The notes beneath the pieces were generated by a model, which saw nothing but the letters and a program-made list of their open reading frames with translations, was not told the DNA's origin and searched no databases. This document shows, piece after piece, positions 7,853 to 16,435 of a stretch of 64,000 nt of DNA (positions within the stretch are counted from its first letter, which is position 1; each line of letters starts with the position of its first letter). Position numbers and translations under genes: made by a program. This DNA comes from Kistimonas asteriae (GTDB lineage Bacteria > Pseudomonadota > Gammaproteobacteria > Pseudomonadales > Endozoicomonadaceae), in the NCBI RefSeq assembly GCF_018263925.1, contig NZ_JAEVHF010000011.1:1-64000 (forward strand). The letters run 5' to 3'.

Positions 7853-9985
7853 TTATTGCTGTAGAATCAACGAGATATTATCCGCATACCCATCACTGCT
7901 CCCCCAGCTGTCGTCAAACTGGACGGTCACATCAATGGTCTGTGTTGCCGTTGGCACCTGGCCTGAAGCGTCACGATAAACAAAGCCCGTCGCACTGCCA
8001 CGATCTGATTCCGTCACAGGCCCGATCATCACGCTGCGCTGACCGAAATACCAGTCACTCAAGCCAGACCAGCTACTGCTGTTGATCCGCTTGGGATAGC
8101 CGGCATCCGCTTTGTTGAGGGCATGGTCAAACCGGACATACTCGCCTTCCTTGAACAGGTAGGATTTGAACAGGTCTTTCCGGAACGCTGCATCAATATG
8201 GCTCGGCCAGACCTGCAGCCCCGGCCAGGTCGTATCCGATATCAGCATCGGATACCCTACATCCACCTTGCCACTGCTGAGGTTGTAGCGGATATATTCA
8301 GCACCCTTGAAGAAATAGGCGTTGCCATTGCTCCAGTTGATTGCTGCATCAATATCCCGGGCGCCGCCCTGGAACTTCGCCAGCTCCGGCCATTGCTCGG
8401 CGATCTTCATGGGATAACCGTCATCGGCACGATCCGCGTCAATGTCATAACGGATATACTCATCATCCTTGAAGAAATAGGCTTTGCCATTACCCCAGTT
8501 GATCACCGCATCGATATCACTGGCACCGCCGGTGAATCGATCCAGCCCTGACCAACCGCCAGAAATACCCGCGGGATAGCCGCTGTCGACACTGTCATTA
8601 CCTAGATCAAAACGGTAATACTGGTTGCCACGGAAGAAATAGACTTTTCCGTTGTCCCATTTGGTCGCCGCCATACCGGCATCATCATTAAAGCGAACGG
8701 TGACGGAGGCCTTGTCATCGTCCTGTGCATAACCGCCCAGCCAGGCAGAGAGGTTGTACGTCGTCGGTTGCAACAGATCCAGATGTGCGACATCAATACG
8801 CTGTGTCATGGCAGACTTCTGTTTGGTACCGCCGGCAAAGAAGATCTTTCCTCCATTGGGTACGCTGCCAGCACCAGGGAATCCACCGGGTGCGCCATAT
8901 TGAATCGGCACAGCACCACCACCTTCCAGCCAGCCGGAGGTAGAACCTTCATAGCCATATTTGGTGTAACCGCGATCATGCTCGGCATTGCCATTAACGA
9001 TTAATTCTGCACCTATCTGCGCCGGCTGAGCGACCTGGGCACGCAGGACAGAGCGTCCATCCAGCCCCAGGTTTTGCCAGGCCAGTCCCAGGTGATCCAG
9101 AATAGAGGGCACCACATCAACCGGTGCCGCATCGGTACGGATACCGTCGGTCAGGTGTGAAACCGCATCGCCACTGGCAATGAACCAGCTGTTCCGATGG
9201 TCCGGACGATTCTCGCCATGCTGGCCATTGGCGGTACCACCGTGATCCGGCACGGCAACCACCAGCCAGTCTTCATTCGCATAACCCGGCCGGGATTCCA
9301 TGGCATTCATAATGTCACCCAGCTGTCGGTCTGCTTTTTCAATCGCATGGCGGTATTCAGGGACATCAATGCTGAAACCATGCTCATGCCCCTTCGCATC
9401 AACCATGGAGAAATACTGAAACAGAACATCCACATCCGTATTATTCAGTAGCTCGATGGTCTTGGGGACGGTAGTGTCATCCTCATACTTTCCGTAATAC
9501 CAGTAGTGGTCTTCATCCGCACCGGTCGGCATTCTCATATGAATACCATCCCAAGACGTCACCCGCGCGGTATGGAGAGCGGGATTCTGCTGTTCAACAT
9601 GGCTGAACAAGTCAGGAATATTGCCCAGCTTTGACCCCGTAAACGAATTGTTGGTAATGCCATGGCGATCCCGCCAGACACCGTAGAGGACCGTCGCCCA
9701 GCAGGGCGCACTCCAGGTTGTGTCTTCCGCCTGCATCGGGCTGAAGAATCCCTGGTTGATCAGCCGATCCAGATTCGGTGTATTGGCCTGCTGCAGGGAA
9801 TCAGGGCGTAAGCCATCAATACCGATCAGCAAAACCTTTTTCTTTTTCTGAACCGTGACGGCGCTACCGGCATCGGCATTGCTGGCATAGCCGGCTAGCG
9901 GTAGTGCAACCGTACTGGCAGCGAGGAGTGAAGTCAGTGTCAGCGCAGGCAGTGACCGCCTGAACCGGAGGTTGGTATTGTCCAT
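7853..9985 (-). CDS. Secreted type I phosphodiesterase/nucleotide pyrophosphatase family protein with hemopexin propeller
   Basis: A 710-residue exported protein with signal peptide about 1-39. The alkaline-phosphatase-superfamily phosphodiesterase domain (about 50-320) has LIGIDGLRPDSL, the nucleophile region DTTWSAPCWATVL, and metal-site residues in VVAVPDHGG. Residues about 325-435 look like the first half of a beta-sandwich (LSAWLGGYAQDDDKASVTVRF). Then come four hemopexin-type repeats (about 436-648), each with YFFKxxEYIRYD and a following GYP. The sandwich then resumes (GPVTESDRGSATGF to the DGYADNISL end). The propeller therefore seems inserted in a loop of the sandwich. Substrates of this family are phosphodiesters or sulphate/phosphonate esters; hemopexin blades bind proteins, metals or heme in other organisms. 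AGGGAG precedes the ATG. Confidence 0.88.
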   Translation of the reverse strand: MDNTNLRFRRSLPALTLTSLLAASTVALPLAGYASNADAGSAVTVQKKKKVLLIGIDGLRPDSLQQANTPNLDRLINQGFFSPMQAEDTTWSAPCWATVLYGVWRDRHGITNNSFTGSKLGNIPDLFSHVEQQNPALHTARVTSWDGIHMRMPTGADEDHYWYYGKYEDDTTVPKTIELLNNTDVDVLFQYFSMVDAKGHEHGFSIDVPEYRHAIEKADRQLGDIMNAMESRPGYANEDWLVVAVPDHGGTANGQHGENRPDHRNSWFIASGDAVSHLTDGIRTDAAPVDVVPSILDHLGLAWQNLGLDGRSVLRAQVAQPAQIGAELIVNGNAEHDRGYTKYGYEGSTSGWLEGGGAVPIQYGAPGGFPGAGSVPNGGKIFFAGGTKQKSAMTQRIDVAHLDLLQPTTYNLSAWLGGYAQDDDKASVTVRFNDDAGMAATKWDNGKVYFFRGNQYYRFDLGNDSVDSGYPAGISGGWSGLDRFTGGASDIDAVINWGNGKAYFFKDDEYIRYDIDADRADDGYPMKIAEQWPELAKFQGGARDIDAAINWSNGNAYFFKGAEYIRYNLSSGKVDVGYPMLISDTTWPGLQVWPSHIDAAFRKDLFKSYLFKEGEYVRFDHALNKADAGYPKRINSSSWSGLSDWYFGQRSVMIGPVTESDRGSATGFVYRDASGQVPTATQTIDVTVQFDDSWGSSDGYADNISLILQQ

Positions 9986-10019
9986 TGTGGCTCCCTGAAG
10001 TTTTGTTGTTTTTATCCGG

Positions 10020-10046
10020 CACTGAAGTCCGGACGAGACTTCAGTG
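10020..10046. promoter_or_regulatory. Inverted repeat in the 5' region of the phosphodiesterase gene
   Basis: Perfect 10-bp arms, CACTGAAGTC (10020-10029) and GACTTCAGTG (10037-10046), 7-bp spacer, 35 bp before the phosphodiesterase start codon. It could be an operator or a 5'-UTR hairpin. No known regulator motif recognised. Confidence 0.45.
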
Positions 10047-10257
10047 TGAGAGCAGGCTGTGACAGTGCCATGAAGCTATTGTGAATGTCCAGCGTCGTAC
10101 AACCATCCAGTGACATAGCGTATTGGAAGTCCCTGCTACAAGTACTGATTCTCCCCAAAGGCGACATGGTAGACACTGCATCGGTATCACCCTGAATAAC
10201 CATCAAAACAGCTGAAGACGCATTGACGCTTTCAGGGATGCCATGTTTCCAAACGCA

Positions 10258-10285
10258 CAGGCCGCTCTCACAACAAGTCGGCCTG
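10258..10285. repeat. Short inverted repeat upstream of rarD
   Basis: CAGGCCG (10258-10264) and CGGCCTG (10279-10285) with a 14-base spacer, ending 25 bp before the rarD start. Role unknown; it may be chance. Confidence 0.3.
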
Positions 10286-10310
10286 TACGACAACGACTCG
10301 AATCATAACC

Positions 10311-11204
10311 ATGAAGCAATCCACTTTGGCAGGCCCATTATTGGCCGCATCCGCTTTTGTACTGTGGGGGCTGACACCGCTGTACTACCGCCTTGTTCCG
10401 GGTGCCGATGTTTATGAAATGCTGGCCCAGCGACTGATATGGTCCGTACCAACGTTGCTACTGGTGATGTTGATCATTGGACGCCATATTAACTGGCGCA
10501 CGGTACTGGCGGATCGCCGCTCACTGCTGCTCTGCCTGCTGGCTGGCCTGTTCATGTGCCTGTCCTGGTACTGTTTTATCTACGCTATGACCCATGACCA
10601 GGTACTCGCTGCCAGCCTGGGATTTTTTATTAATCCACTGTTCTCCATCGCGCTGGGCGTCCTGTTTTTAAATGAACGCCTGAACCGTGCCCAGGCGGCC
10701 GCTGTTGTGTTGGGTATCCTGGGTGTTGGCTGGCAGGTCTGGCATTACGGCGAGCTGCCGTGGCTGTCGCTGGGTATGGGCGTTGCGTTTGGCTTCTACG
10801 GCATGATCAAGAAGTACATTGCGTTTGATTCGGTGACGTCACTTCTTGTGGAAGCCATGCTTTTGACTCCGTTTGCCCTTGGTTATCTGTTCTGGCGCCT
10901 TTACGACGGCAGCAGTGTGTTCTTTGATGCCAGCAGCAATGTTCAGCTGCTGTATATTCTTTCAGCCCCTGTCACCTTGCTGCCTGTGGGGCTGTTCACA
11001 CTGGCCGTGCGTCGTACCTCGCTGACAGTTGTGGGTCTGATTCAATACATTGAACCCAGCTTGCAGTTCTTCCTGGCCATCGCCCTGTTTGGTGAAGTCT
11101 TTGACAGCGTCAAAGCCGTCAGCTTTGGATTTATCTGGACAGGCCTGCTGCTCTGCTGCCTGCAGAGCGCCTATGACCATTACCGCCCAAGAAGTGTCTA
11201 CTGA
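10311..11204 (+). CDS. rarD: RarD-type EamA-family transporter
   Basis: Inner-membrane protein of 297 residues with about ten predicted membrane helices, the expected size for RarD in the drug/metabolite transporter superfamily. Diagnostic stretches are WGLTPLYYRLV near the start, RLIWSVP and YIEPSLQFFLA in the second EamA repeat. RarD proteins were linked to chloramphenicol sensitivity; the physiological substrate is unsettled. Monocistronic, and convergent with the FGGY kinase operon behind a shared hairpin. Confidence 0.9.
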   Translation: MKQSTLAGPLLAASAFVLWGLTPLYYRLVPGADVYEMLAQRLIWSVPTLLLVMLIIGRHINWRTVLADRRSLLLCLLAGLFMCLSWYCFIYAMTHDQVLAASLGFFINPLFSIALGVLFLNERLNRAQAAAVVLGILGVGWQVWHYGELPWLSLGMGVAFGFYGMIKKYIAFDSVTSLLVEAMLLTPFALGYLFWRLYDGSSVFFDASSNVQLLYILSAPVTLLPVGLFTLAVRRTSLTVVGLIQYIEPSLQFFLAIALFGEVFDSVKAVSFGFIWTGLLLCCLQSAYDHYRPRSVY

Positions 11205-11211
11205 CAATCAG

Positions 11212-11241
11212 CAGGGTACCCACATCACTCCGGGTACCCTG
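11212..11241. terminator. Hairpin between convergent rarD and FGGY kinase genes
   Basis: Perfect 10-bp arms, CAGGGTACCC (11212-11221) and GGGTACCCTG (11232-11241). The kinase stop codon (from 11225) lies in the loop, so the hairpin overlaps the end of that CDS. T-runs are weak, so termination is a moderate call. Confidence 0.5.
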
Positions 11242-12778
11242 TAATTTCGCGGATCTTGCGATAGAGCGGCTGCATCTGCTTATACATTTTCAGATACACA
11301 TCGTTGTAAAGCCGGTCATACAACAGGGTATTGGCAGGATCCGGCTGGAACACACGACAAGGTCTCGTCATATGCGTGATCGCCGAGCGGTAATCCGGAT
11401 AGAGCCCGAGTCCTACAGCCGTATTAATGGCAGCCCCAAGACCGGAGGTTTCATACGTGTGAGGACGCTCCACTGGCAGCCCGAAAATATCGGCTGTCAG
11501 CTGCATAGCGCCATCACTTTGCGATCCTCCACCGGAAACCACCAGCCGGCCAATAGGATGACCACTGCGTTTCTCCAGGATATCCCGCCCCTCACGAAGC
11601 GCGTAGGCCAGCCCCTCGACGATCGCTCGATACACATGGGCACGGGTATGCACATCACCAAAACCAATAATACTGCCCTTGGCCTCCAGGTTCTTGAGAC
11701 CAGGTGACCAGTAAGGCTGCAACATCAAGCCCATCGCCCCCGGCGGCGCCTCGTCCAGCAGCCCTTCAAATAATTCCTCTGGCACGACACCGCGCTGTTC
11801 GGCCTGCTCCAGCTCAGGGTGGCCGAACTGCTGCTTGAACCAGCTCACCATCCAGTAACCGCGATACACCATGAATTCGGCGTTGTAAGCATCAGGTATG
11901 GCGGCAGCAAACGGAGGAATCAGAAACTGCGGCTCAACGTATTTGTAGTTGACGGTATTAATGGTCGCCGTCGTCCCATAGCTGAGACACCCCGTACCGG
12001 CATCCGCACAACCGGAGCCAATCACCTCACAGGCTTTGTCCGCCGCTGCCGCAATAACGGGCAGACCTTCAGGGATACCCGTGAATTCCGAGGCCGCTTT
12101 CGTTACATGTCCCAGCAACTCACCCGGTTTCACCAGTTCCGGCAACTGCTCTCGACGAATCCCTGTACAACGCCATTTCCAGTCCAATGACTTGGCCCAC
12201 TGCTGACGTTTGTAGTCAAACGGAATGTAGCCCACCTGACACCCGGTAGAATCCTTGAATTCCCCCGTCAGTTTCCAGGTATGCCAACCAGACAGCAGAA
12301 GAAATTTATGGGTATTGTTCCAGAGGTCGGACTGATTCTGCGCCAGCCAGCGCGCCTGACATTTGCTGCGGAAATAATCCAGTGTTTCCCTGAGGCCGGT
12401 CACGGCGGCAATCAGGTCCCAGCCACCGCCAATCGCCTCGTCGGTGTCCGCTCGTCGCTGATCCAGCCAGAGAATGGCCGGACGCAAGGCTTTTCCCTGC
12501 TTATCGACACAAACGACAGTACCCCGCTGTGTCGTCACCGACACCCCACTGACCGCACTCGCCGGAATCTCGGCCTCCCGCCAGAGCTCCCGGCAGGCAC
12601 GGCCGACAGCCTGCCAGTAATAATCCGGCTCCTGCTCCGCCCAGCCGGGATTCGGTGAAAAATAAGGATTCAGTTCAACCCGCGATTTGCCTACCAGTTC
12701 CCCCTGCAGGTCAAACAACAAGGCGCGTACACTCTGGGTACCGTTATCGATAGCCAGCAAGTACTTTTCCTGCGACAT
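11225..12778 (-). CDS. FGGY-family carbohydrate kinase
   Basis: Cytoplasmic kinase of 517 residues that phosphorylates a sugar or polyol with ATP. The N-terminal ATPase-fold phosphate motif is LAIDNGTQSVRALLFD. The C-terminal FGGY domain has LVVSGGGSQSDGAMQLTADIFG and ETSGLGAAINTAVGLG. The ATG at 12778 was chosen because AGGAG lies 7 bases upstream; a longer frame to 12805 lacks such a site. It is the last gene of the GlpD and AGPS-like operon, which suggests a three-carbon substrate (glycerol, dihydroxyacetone or an alkylglycerol) rather than xylulose. That specificity is inference. Confidence 0.85.
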   Translation of the reverse strand: MSQEKYLLAIDNGTQSVRALLFDLQGELVGKSRVELNPYFSPNPGWAEQEPDYYWQAVGRACRELWREAEIPASAVSGVSVTTQRGTVVCVDKQGKALRPAILWLDQRRADTDEAIGGGWDLIAAVTGLRETLDYFRSKCQARWLAQNQSDLWNNTHKFLLLSGWHTWKLTGEFKDSTGCQVGYIPFDYKRQQWAKSLDWKWRCTGIRREQLPELVKPGELLGHVTKAASEFTGIPEGLPVIAAAADKACEVIGSGCADAGTGCLSYGTTATINTVNYKYVEPQFLIPPFAAAIPDAYNAEFMVYRGYWMVSWFKQQFGHPELEQAEQRGVVPEELFEGLLDEAPPGAMGLMLQPYWSPGLKNLEAKGSIIGFGDVHTRAHVYRAIVEGLAYALREGRDILEKRSGHPIGRLVVSGGGSQSDGAMQLTADIFGLPVERPHTYETSGLGAAINTAVGLGLYPDYRSAITHMTRPCRVFQPDPANTLLYDRLYNDVYLKMYKQMQPLYRKIREITGYPE

Positions 12779-12861
12779 CCGGTTACTCCTGCGGCAGCTC
12801 TGCAATCGCGACCTGCTCTGTTATTCTTTTTTCGTGCTATCAACGACAAAACCGCAAGGCT

Positions 12862-14475
12862 TTATGAAGCAATGGAGTACGCTTTGCGCCACAGCGCCTG
12901 GTAACGCCCCACCTCCTGAATCCATCGCTCGGCGTCCCAACCTGCTTCTTCCTGCATGATGGCACGGATACGTCGCAGTTCTCCCTGGCCGCCGTTTTCA
13001 AGCAGGTTACCGATGCGTGTCCGGCGTAACAGCAAATCATCCAGATGAACCACCTGTTCATGCCGGACGGCCCAACGCAGTTCCCCCCATAAACAGTCGG
13101 TATTGGCAACGGGTGTCCATTCCGTATCTTTTATGTCTGCAACCACATGCTCCATCGCAAAACCAAAACGTCCCTCCAGACGACGAAGAATGTTTTCAGA
13201 ATCACGCTTAAGCCTGGAAACCGTTTGTGTGGCAGCTGATGAGGAGAAAATGGGTGCCTGTGGACTGAAACCATCAGCCCCGGAGATATAGCGGCGAATA
13301 CTGACCATGACTTCGAGCGCAATAAGGCGGAATGTCGTCAGCTTGCCGCCACAGACAGTAATCAACCCCTGATCATCCCAGATGGCATGCTCACGCTTTT
13401 CTTTCGAAGGATCCACATCCTTGCCACTGCTGATCACCGGGCGAACGCCTGTCCAGGTGGAAATCACATCTTCCCTGGCAATCACCGCGCCGGGAAACTG
13501 ATGGTTAGTCGCTTCCAGCAGGTAAGTGATTTCTTCCTCACTGATTCCCGGTTCCTCATCCAGTGATTCCGGGTAATCCAGATCCGTGGTGCCGATCACT
13601 GTGTGACCTTCCCATGGGAAAATAAACACGGGTCGTTTGTCCACAGGATGCATGAAACAACAGACCTGGGCCACCGGCAGACGCCAAGCTGGCACCACCA
13701 GATGACTACCGCGCAATGGACGCACGACAGCGGACTGCCCCACCTCTTTACGCAGTGTATCGGTCCAGACGCCTGTCGCATTGACCACCACCCTCGCTTT
13801 CAGGGCAACCGTTTCACCGGTCAGCTCATCCACGGCATTGACGCCGGAAACGTGACCATCCTGTTTAAGAAGAGAATCAACACGACAATAGTTCAGGGCC
13901 TCGGCACTGGTGTTGTTCAGGGCTTCATACAGAACGCGAAGCACCAGCCGGGCATCATCGACAATGGCATCATGAAAGCAGGTTCCGCCTTTGAGCCCCT
14001 CTTCACGAATACCTGGCGTAATCTGAGTACTCAGTTTGTCCGCAGAATAAAAGCGATGGCTGCGTTTTCCGGCCAGCGCACCGTAGACGTTCATCACCGC
14101 TGAAAATGCCAGCGGCCCGGGAAATCCACCCTTGTAATGGGTCATGGTGAATTTACTGCGCTCCACCAGCCCCGGTGCTTCATCCAACAGCCTTTCACGC
14201 TCACGCACCGAATCATGGGTCAGTTTCAGCTGACCCTGGGCAATGTAGCGCAGGCCACCATGCACCATCTTGGAGGAACGGCTCGACGTCCCCCAGGCAA
14301 AATCCTTCTGTTCCAGCAGCAGACAACGCAGACCGCAGCGGGCCGCTTCTCGCAAAATTCCGGCGCCGGTAATACCTCCGCCCACCACAATCAGGTCCCA
14401 TTCATCGGCTGCCCGCAGTGCAGCCAGTATCTCGCCCCGCGATCCCCCCAGCGGTCCCCGGTTCGCTTCACTCAT
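12862..14475 (-). CDS. Glycerol-3-phosphate dehydrogenase/oxidase, GlpD family
   Basis: FAD-dependent enzyme of 537 residues oxidising sn-glycerol-3-phosphate to dihydroxyacetone phosphate at the inner membrane. The Rossmann FAD motif is IVVGGGITGAGILREAA. The family signature SSRSSKMVHGGLRYI follows. FPWEGHTVIGTTDLDYP and WTGVRPVI mark the substrate domain, and the DAO C-terminal domain is at the end (DCLWGELRWAVRHE). It lies 83 bp upstream of the FGGY kinase and 56 bp downstream of the AGPS-like gene, so an operon is likely. DHAP made here is the acceptor substrate of alkyl-DHAP synthase. The aerobic housekeeping GlpD role is the simpler alternative. Confidence 0.88.
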   Translation of the reverse strand: MSEANRGPLGGSRGEILAALRAADEWDLIVVGGGITGAGILREAARCGLRCLLLEQKDFAWGTSSRSSKMVHGGLRYIAQGQLKLTHDSVRERERLLDEAPGLVERSKFTMTHYKGGFPGPLAFSAVMNVYGALAGKRSHRFYSADKLSTQITPGIREEGLKGGTCFHDAIVDDARLVLRVLYEALNNTSAEALNYCRVDSLLKQDGHVSGVNAVDELTGETVALKARVVVNATGVWTDTLRKEVGQSAVVRPLRGSHLVVPAWRLPVAQVCCFMHPVDKRPVFIFPWEGHTVIGTTDLDYPESLDEEPGISEEEITYLLEATNHQFPGAVIAREDVISTWTGVRPVISSGKDVDPSKEKREHAIWDDQGLITVCGGKLTTFRLIALEVMVSIRRYISGADGFSPQAPIFSSSAATQTVSRLKRDSENILRRLEGRFGFAMEHVVADIKDTEWTPVANTDCLWGELRWAVRHEQVVHLDDLLLRRTRIGNLLENGGQGELRRIRAIMQEEAGWDAERWIQEVGRYQALWRKAYSIAS

Positions 14476-14531
14476 GTGGCCTGCCTCTTTTGTCAGACTT
14501 CTTGGTTATCCGATCATTCGGCAATGATCGA

Positions 14532-16136
14532 TCAGGCTTCCAACAGCGCCCCCGGATTCAGGCGGCCTTCCGGATCAAAGCGTTGACACAGGGTATTGAT
14601 CGCTGCCATTCCCAACTCGCCCTTTTCAGCGGAAAGATAAGGTGCATGATCTCGCCCCACACCGTGCTGATGACTAATGGTACCGCCATGGGCAACGACC
14701 GCCTGGGAGGCTGCACTTTTCAAGTTCCGCCAGTTCGCCACCGTTTCTTCGTAGGTTTCGCCACAGCGGAACAGGTAAGTGGTGTAAATGCTGGAACCCT
14801 GTGCATAAAAATGCGACAGATGGGTAAAAACATGCACGTTCTCTCCCTGATCCGCCAGCGCACCACGCAGTGCATCCTCCATGGCGTTCAGGGTGTTGTC
14901 CACACGACTCCAGTCCACAGACGTTTCCAGTGTGTCGACGGCATAGCCTTCCTGCCACAGGTTTTCACGCAAATACGGAAAGCGGAAACGACCTTTTTCC
15001 CAAATACGACCAATACGGTCGCCAATGGTCATGCCAACACCGTTATAGTGACGCACCAGTCGCCGTATCTGCTGATGTGCTGCACGGTATTGGTCACGGG
15101 TGCCTGTAATACCAAACGTCAGCATGCACTTGCCTTCATCAACATTCCTGAAGCGCAGGTATTTTTCGAGCATGGCAATGAGGTCTTCATGTCCCGCCAG
15201 CTTCAGCTGGGTAAAGGTTTCCGTGGCATTGGACAACCGGAGCATCGAAAGCGGAATCCGCGACTGAACGGCTGTCTTTGTACAGTTGAAGCCATCTCGC
15301 CAGTTAGGGAAATAAACGACAAAGAATTTTTCTTTTTCAGGCGCTGGGCTTACCCGCACCTTCACTTCAGACAGTACCCCCATACGCCCTTCCGAACCCA
15401 TCACCATTTCGCGAATATCAGGGCCTGCTGAGGAAGCTGGCATGGTAGGGATTTCCAACGTGCCATCAAAGGTTTCCAGACGACCGCCGGCAAACAGCTG
15501 TTCGATACGGCCATAACGCAGTGACTGCTGGCCGCTGGAGCGACTGGCGACCCAACCACCGATCGTAGACAGTTCAAAGGATTGCGGGAAATGCCCCAGC
15601 GTGTAACCACTGCGGGCCAGCTGTGCTTCCACCATGGGGCCGGGCGTACCGGGACCAAACGTGGCAATCTGGCTTTCAGTATCCAGACTGATCAGGCGGT
15701 TCATATGCTCAAGACTTAACGTCAACACCGGTTTATCCAGCGCCGGAGGATTGATATGCCCGGCAACACTGGTGCCGCCACCATAAGGGATGATGACAAA
15801 ATCCTGCTCACGGGCCAGATCCATTAGCTCTCGGATTTGTTCGGGGGTTTCAGGATAAGCGACACCATCCGGGAAACGATCAAACACCCCGCTTTTCATG
15901 GCTACCCAGTCCGGTAAAGACTGCCCACGGGCATGGCGGACACGGTGCTCAACATCCTTACAGATCAGTTCATGATCAGGCAGGCGTGATGCCGGCACCT
16001 TGGCACACACCTCGTCCAGGGTCGCCTGCGGCAGGATCCGGCCTTCTCCCAGATTTTCTCTGACAAACTGGCGAGCGCCTTCAGTAATGGTGGGTTTTTC
16101 GGTGGTGTCTGTGCCCCAGCTGTTCCAGTAACGCAT
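14532..16136 (-). CDS. FAD-binding oxidase, alkyldihydroxyacetonephosphate synthase (AGPS)-like
   Basis: Flavoprotein of 534 residues in the PCMH/AGPS branch of the FAD-oxidase family. The FAD-binding loop PYGGGTSVAGH and the segment HFPQSFELSTIGGWVASRSS, then YGRIEQL, resemble eukaryotic AGPS. The C-terminal active-site region has ISHQHGVGRDHAPYL, and the chain ends in DPEGRLNPG. AGPS exchanges the acyl chain of acyl-DHAP for a fatty alcohol, forming the ether bond. E. coli YgcU, beside the FGGY kinase YgcE, is a similar enzyme of unproven role, so a 2-hydroxyacid dehydrogenase function is possible. First gene of the operon; about 300 bp of leader precedes it. Confidence 0.78.
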   Translation of the reverse strand: MRYWNSWGTDTTEKPTITEGARQFVRENLGEGRILPQATLDEVCAKVPASRLPDHELICKDVEHRVRHARGQSLPDWVAMKSGVFDRFPDGVAYPETPEQIRELMDLAREQDFVIIPYGGGTSVAGHINPPALDKPVLTLSLEHMNRLISLDTESQIATFGPGTPGPMVEAQLARSGYTLGHFPQSFELSTIGGWVASRSSGQQSLRYGRIEQLFAGGRLETFDGTLEIPTMPASSAGPDIREMVMGSEGRMGVLSEVKVRVSPAPEKEKFFVVYFPNWRDGFNCTKTAVQSRIPLSMLRLSNATETFTQLKLAGHEDLIAMLEKYLRFRNVDEGKCMLTFGITGTRDQYRAAHQQIRRLVRHYNGVGMTIGDRIGRIWEKGRFRFPYLRENLWQEGYAVDTLETSVDWSRVDNTLNAMEDALRGALADQGENVHVFTHLSHFYAQGSSIYTTYLFRCGETYEETVANWRNLKSAASQAVVAHGGTISHQHGVGRDHAPYLSAEKGELGMAAINTLCQRFDPEGRLNPGALLEA

Positions 16137-16435
16137 GGTCTTATTATTCCCCTGGCTGCGCTGATGTTCTGGTTGTTATCGAACCGGCTTCCCCGGTAAG
16201 TAGTGGAGAGTGTACTCCTACTGGCATTATCCGTGAAAGGGTCATACCAAGAACAAGCATTGTGAAAATAATCGCAGGGGTTGTCACTATTACTTAATTA
16301 ACATCTACCAGTCAATATCGGCTACCACACTGCTTTAAGAGTTATAAACAACTGGTAAAATACTGCATAGTACCGATTCTTTAGTATTATTTTTCGCCAG
16401 TATTAAAAGGAAACCTTTCCAGAGCACTAACTCAT

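Larger units (their letters stand above)
9986..10310. promoter_or_regulatory. 325-bp divergent intergenic region
   Basis: Separates the phosphodiesterase gene (minus) from rarD (plus) and should hold both promoters. It contains two short inverted repeats (10020-10046 and 10258-10285). A 93-codon minus-strand frame at 10012-10293 has no family resemblance and was not called. Confidence 0.5.

Noticed and set aside
10012..10293. 93-codon minus-strand frame upstream of the phosphodiesterase
   Set aside because: Covers the divergent promoter region and its inverted repeats; no family resemblance and no convincing ribosome site.
14418..15431. 337-codon plus-strand frame opposite the AGPS-like gene
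   Set aside because: Antisense shadow of a clear flavoprotein gene; no recognisable motifs.
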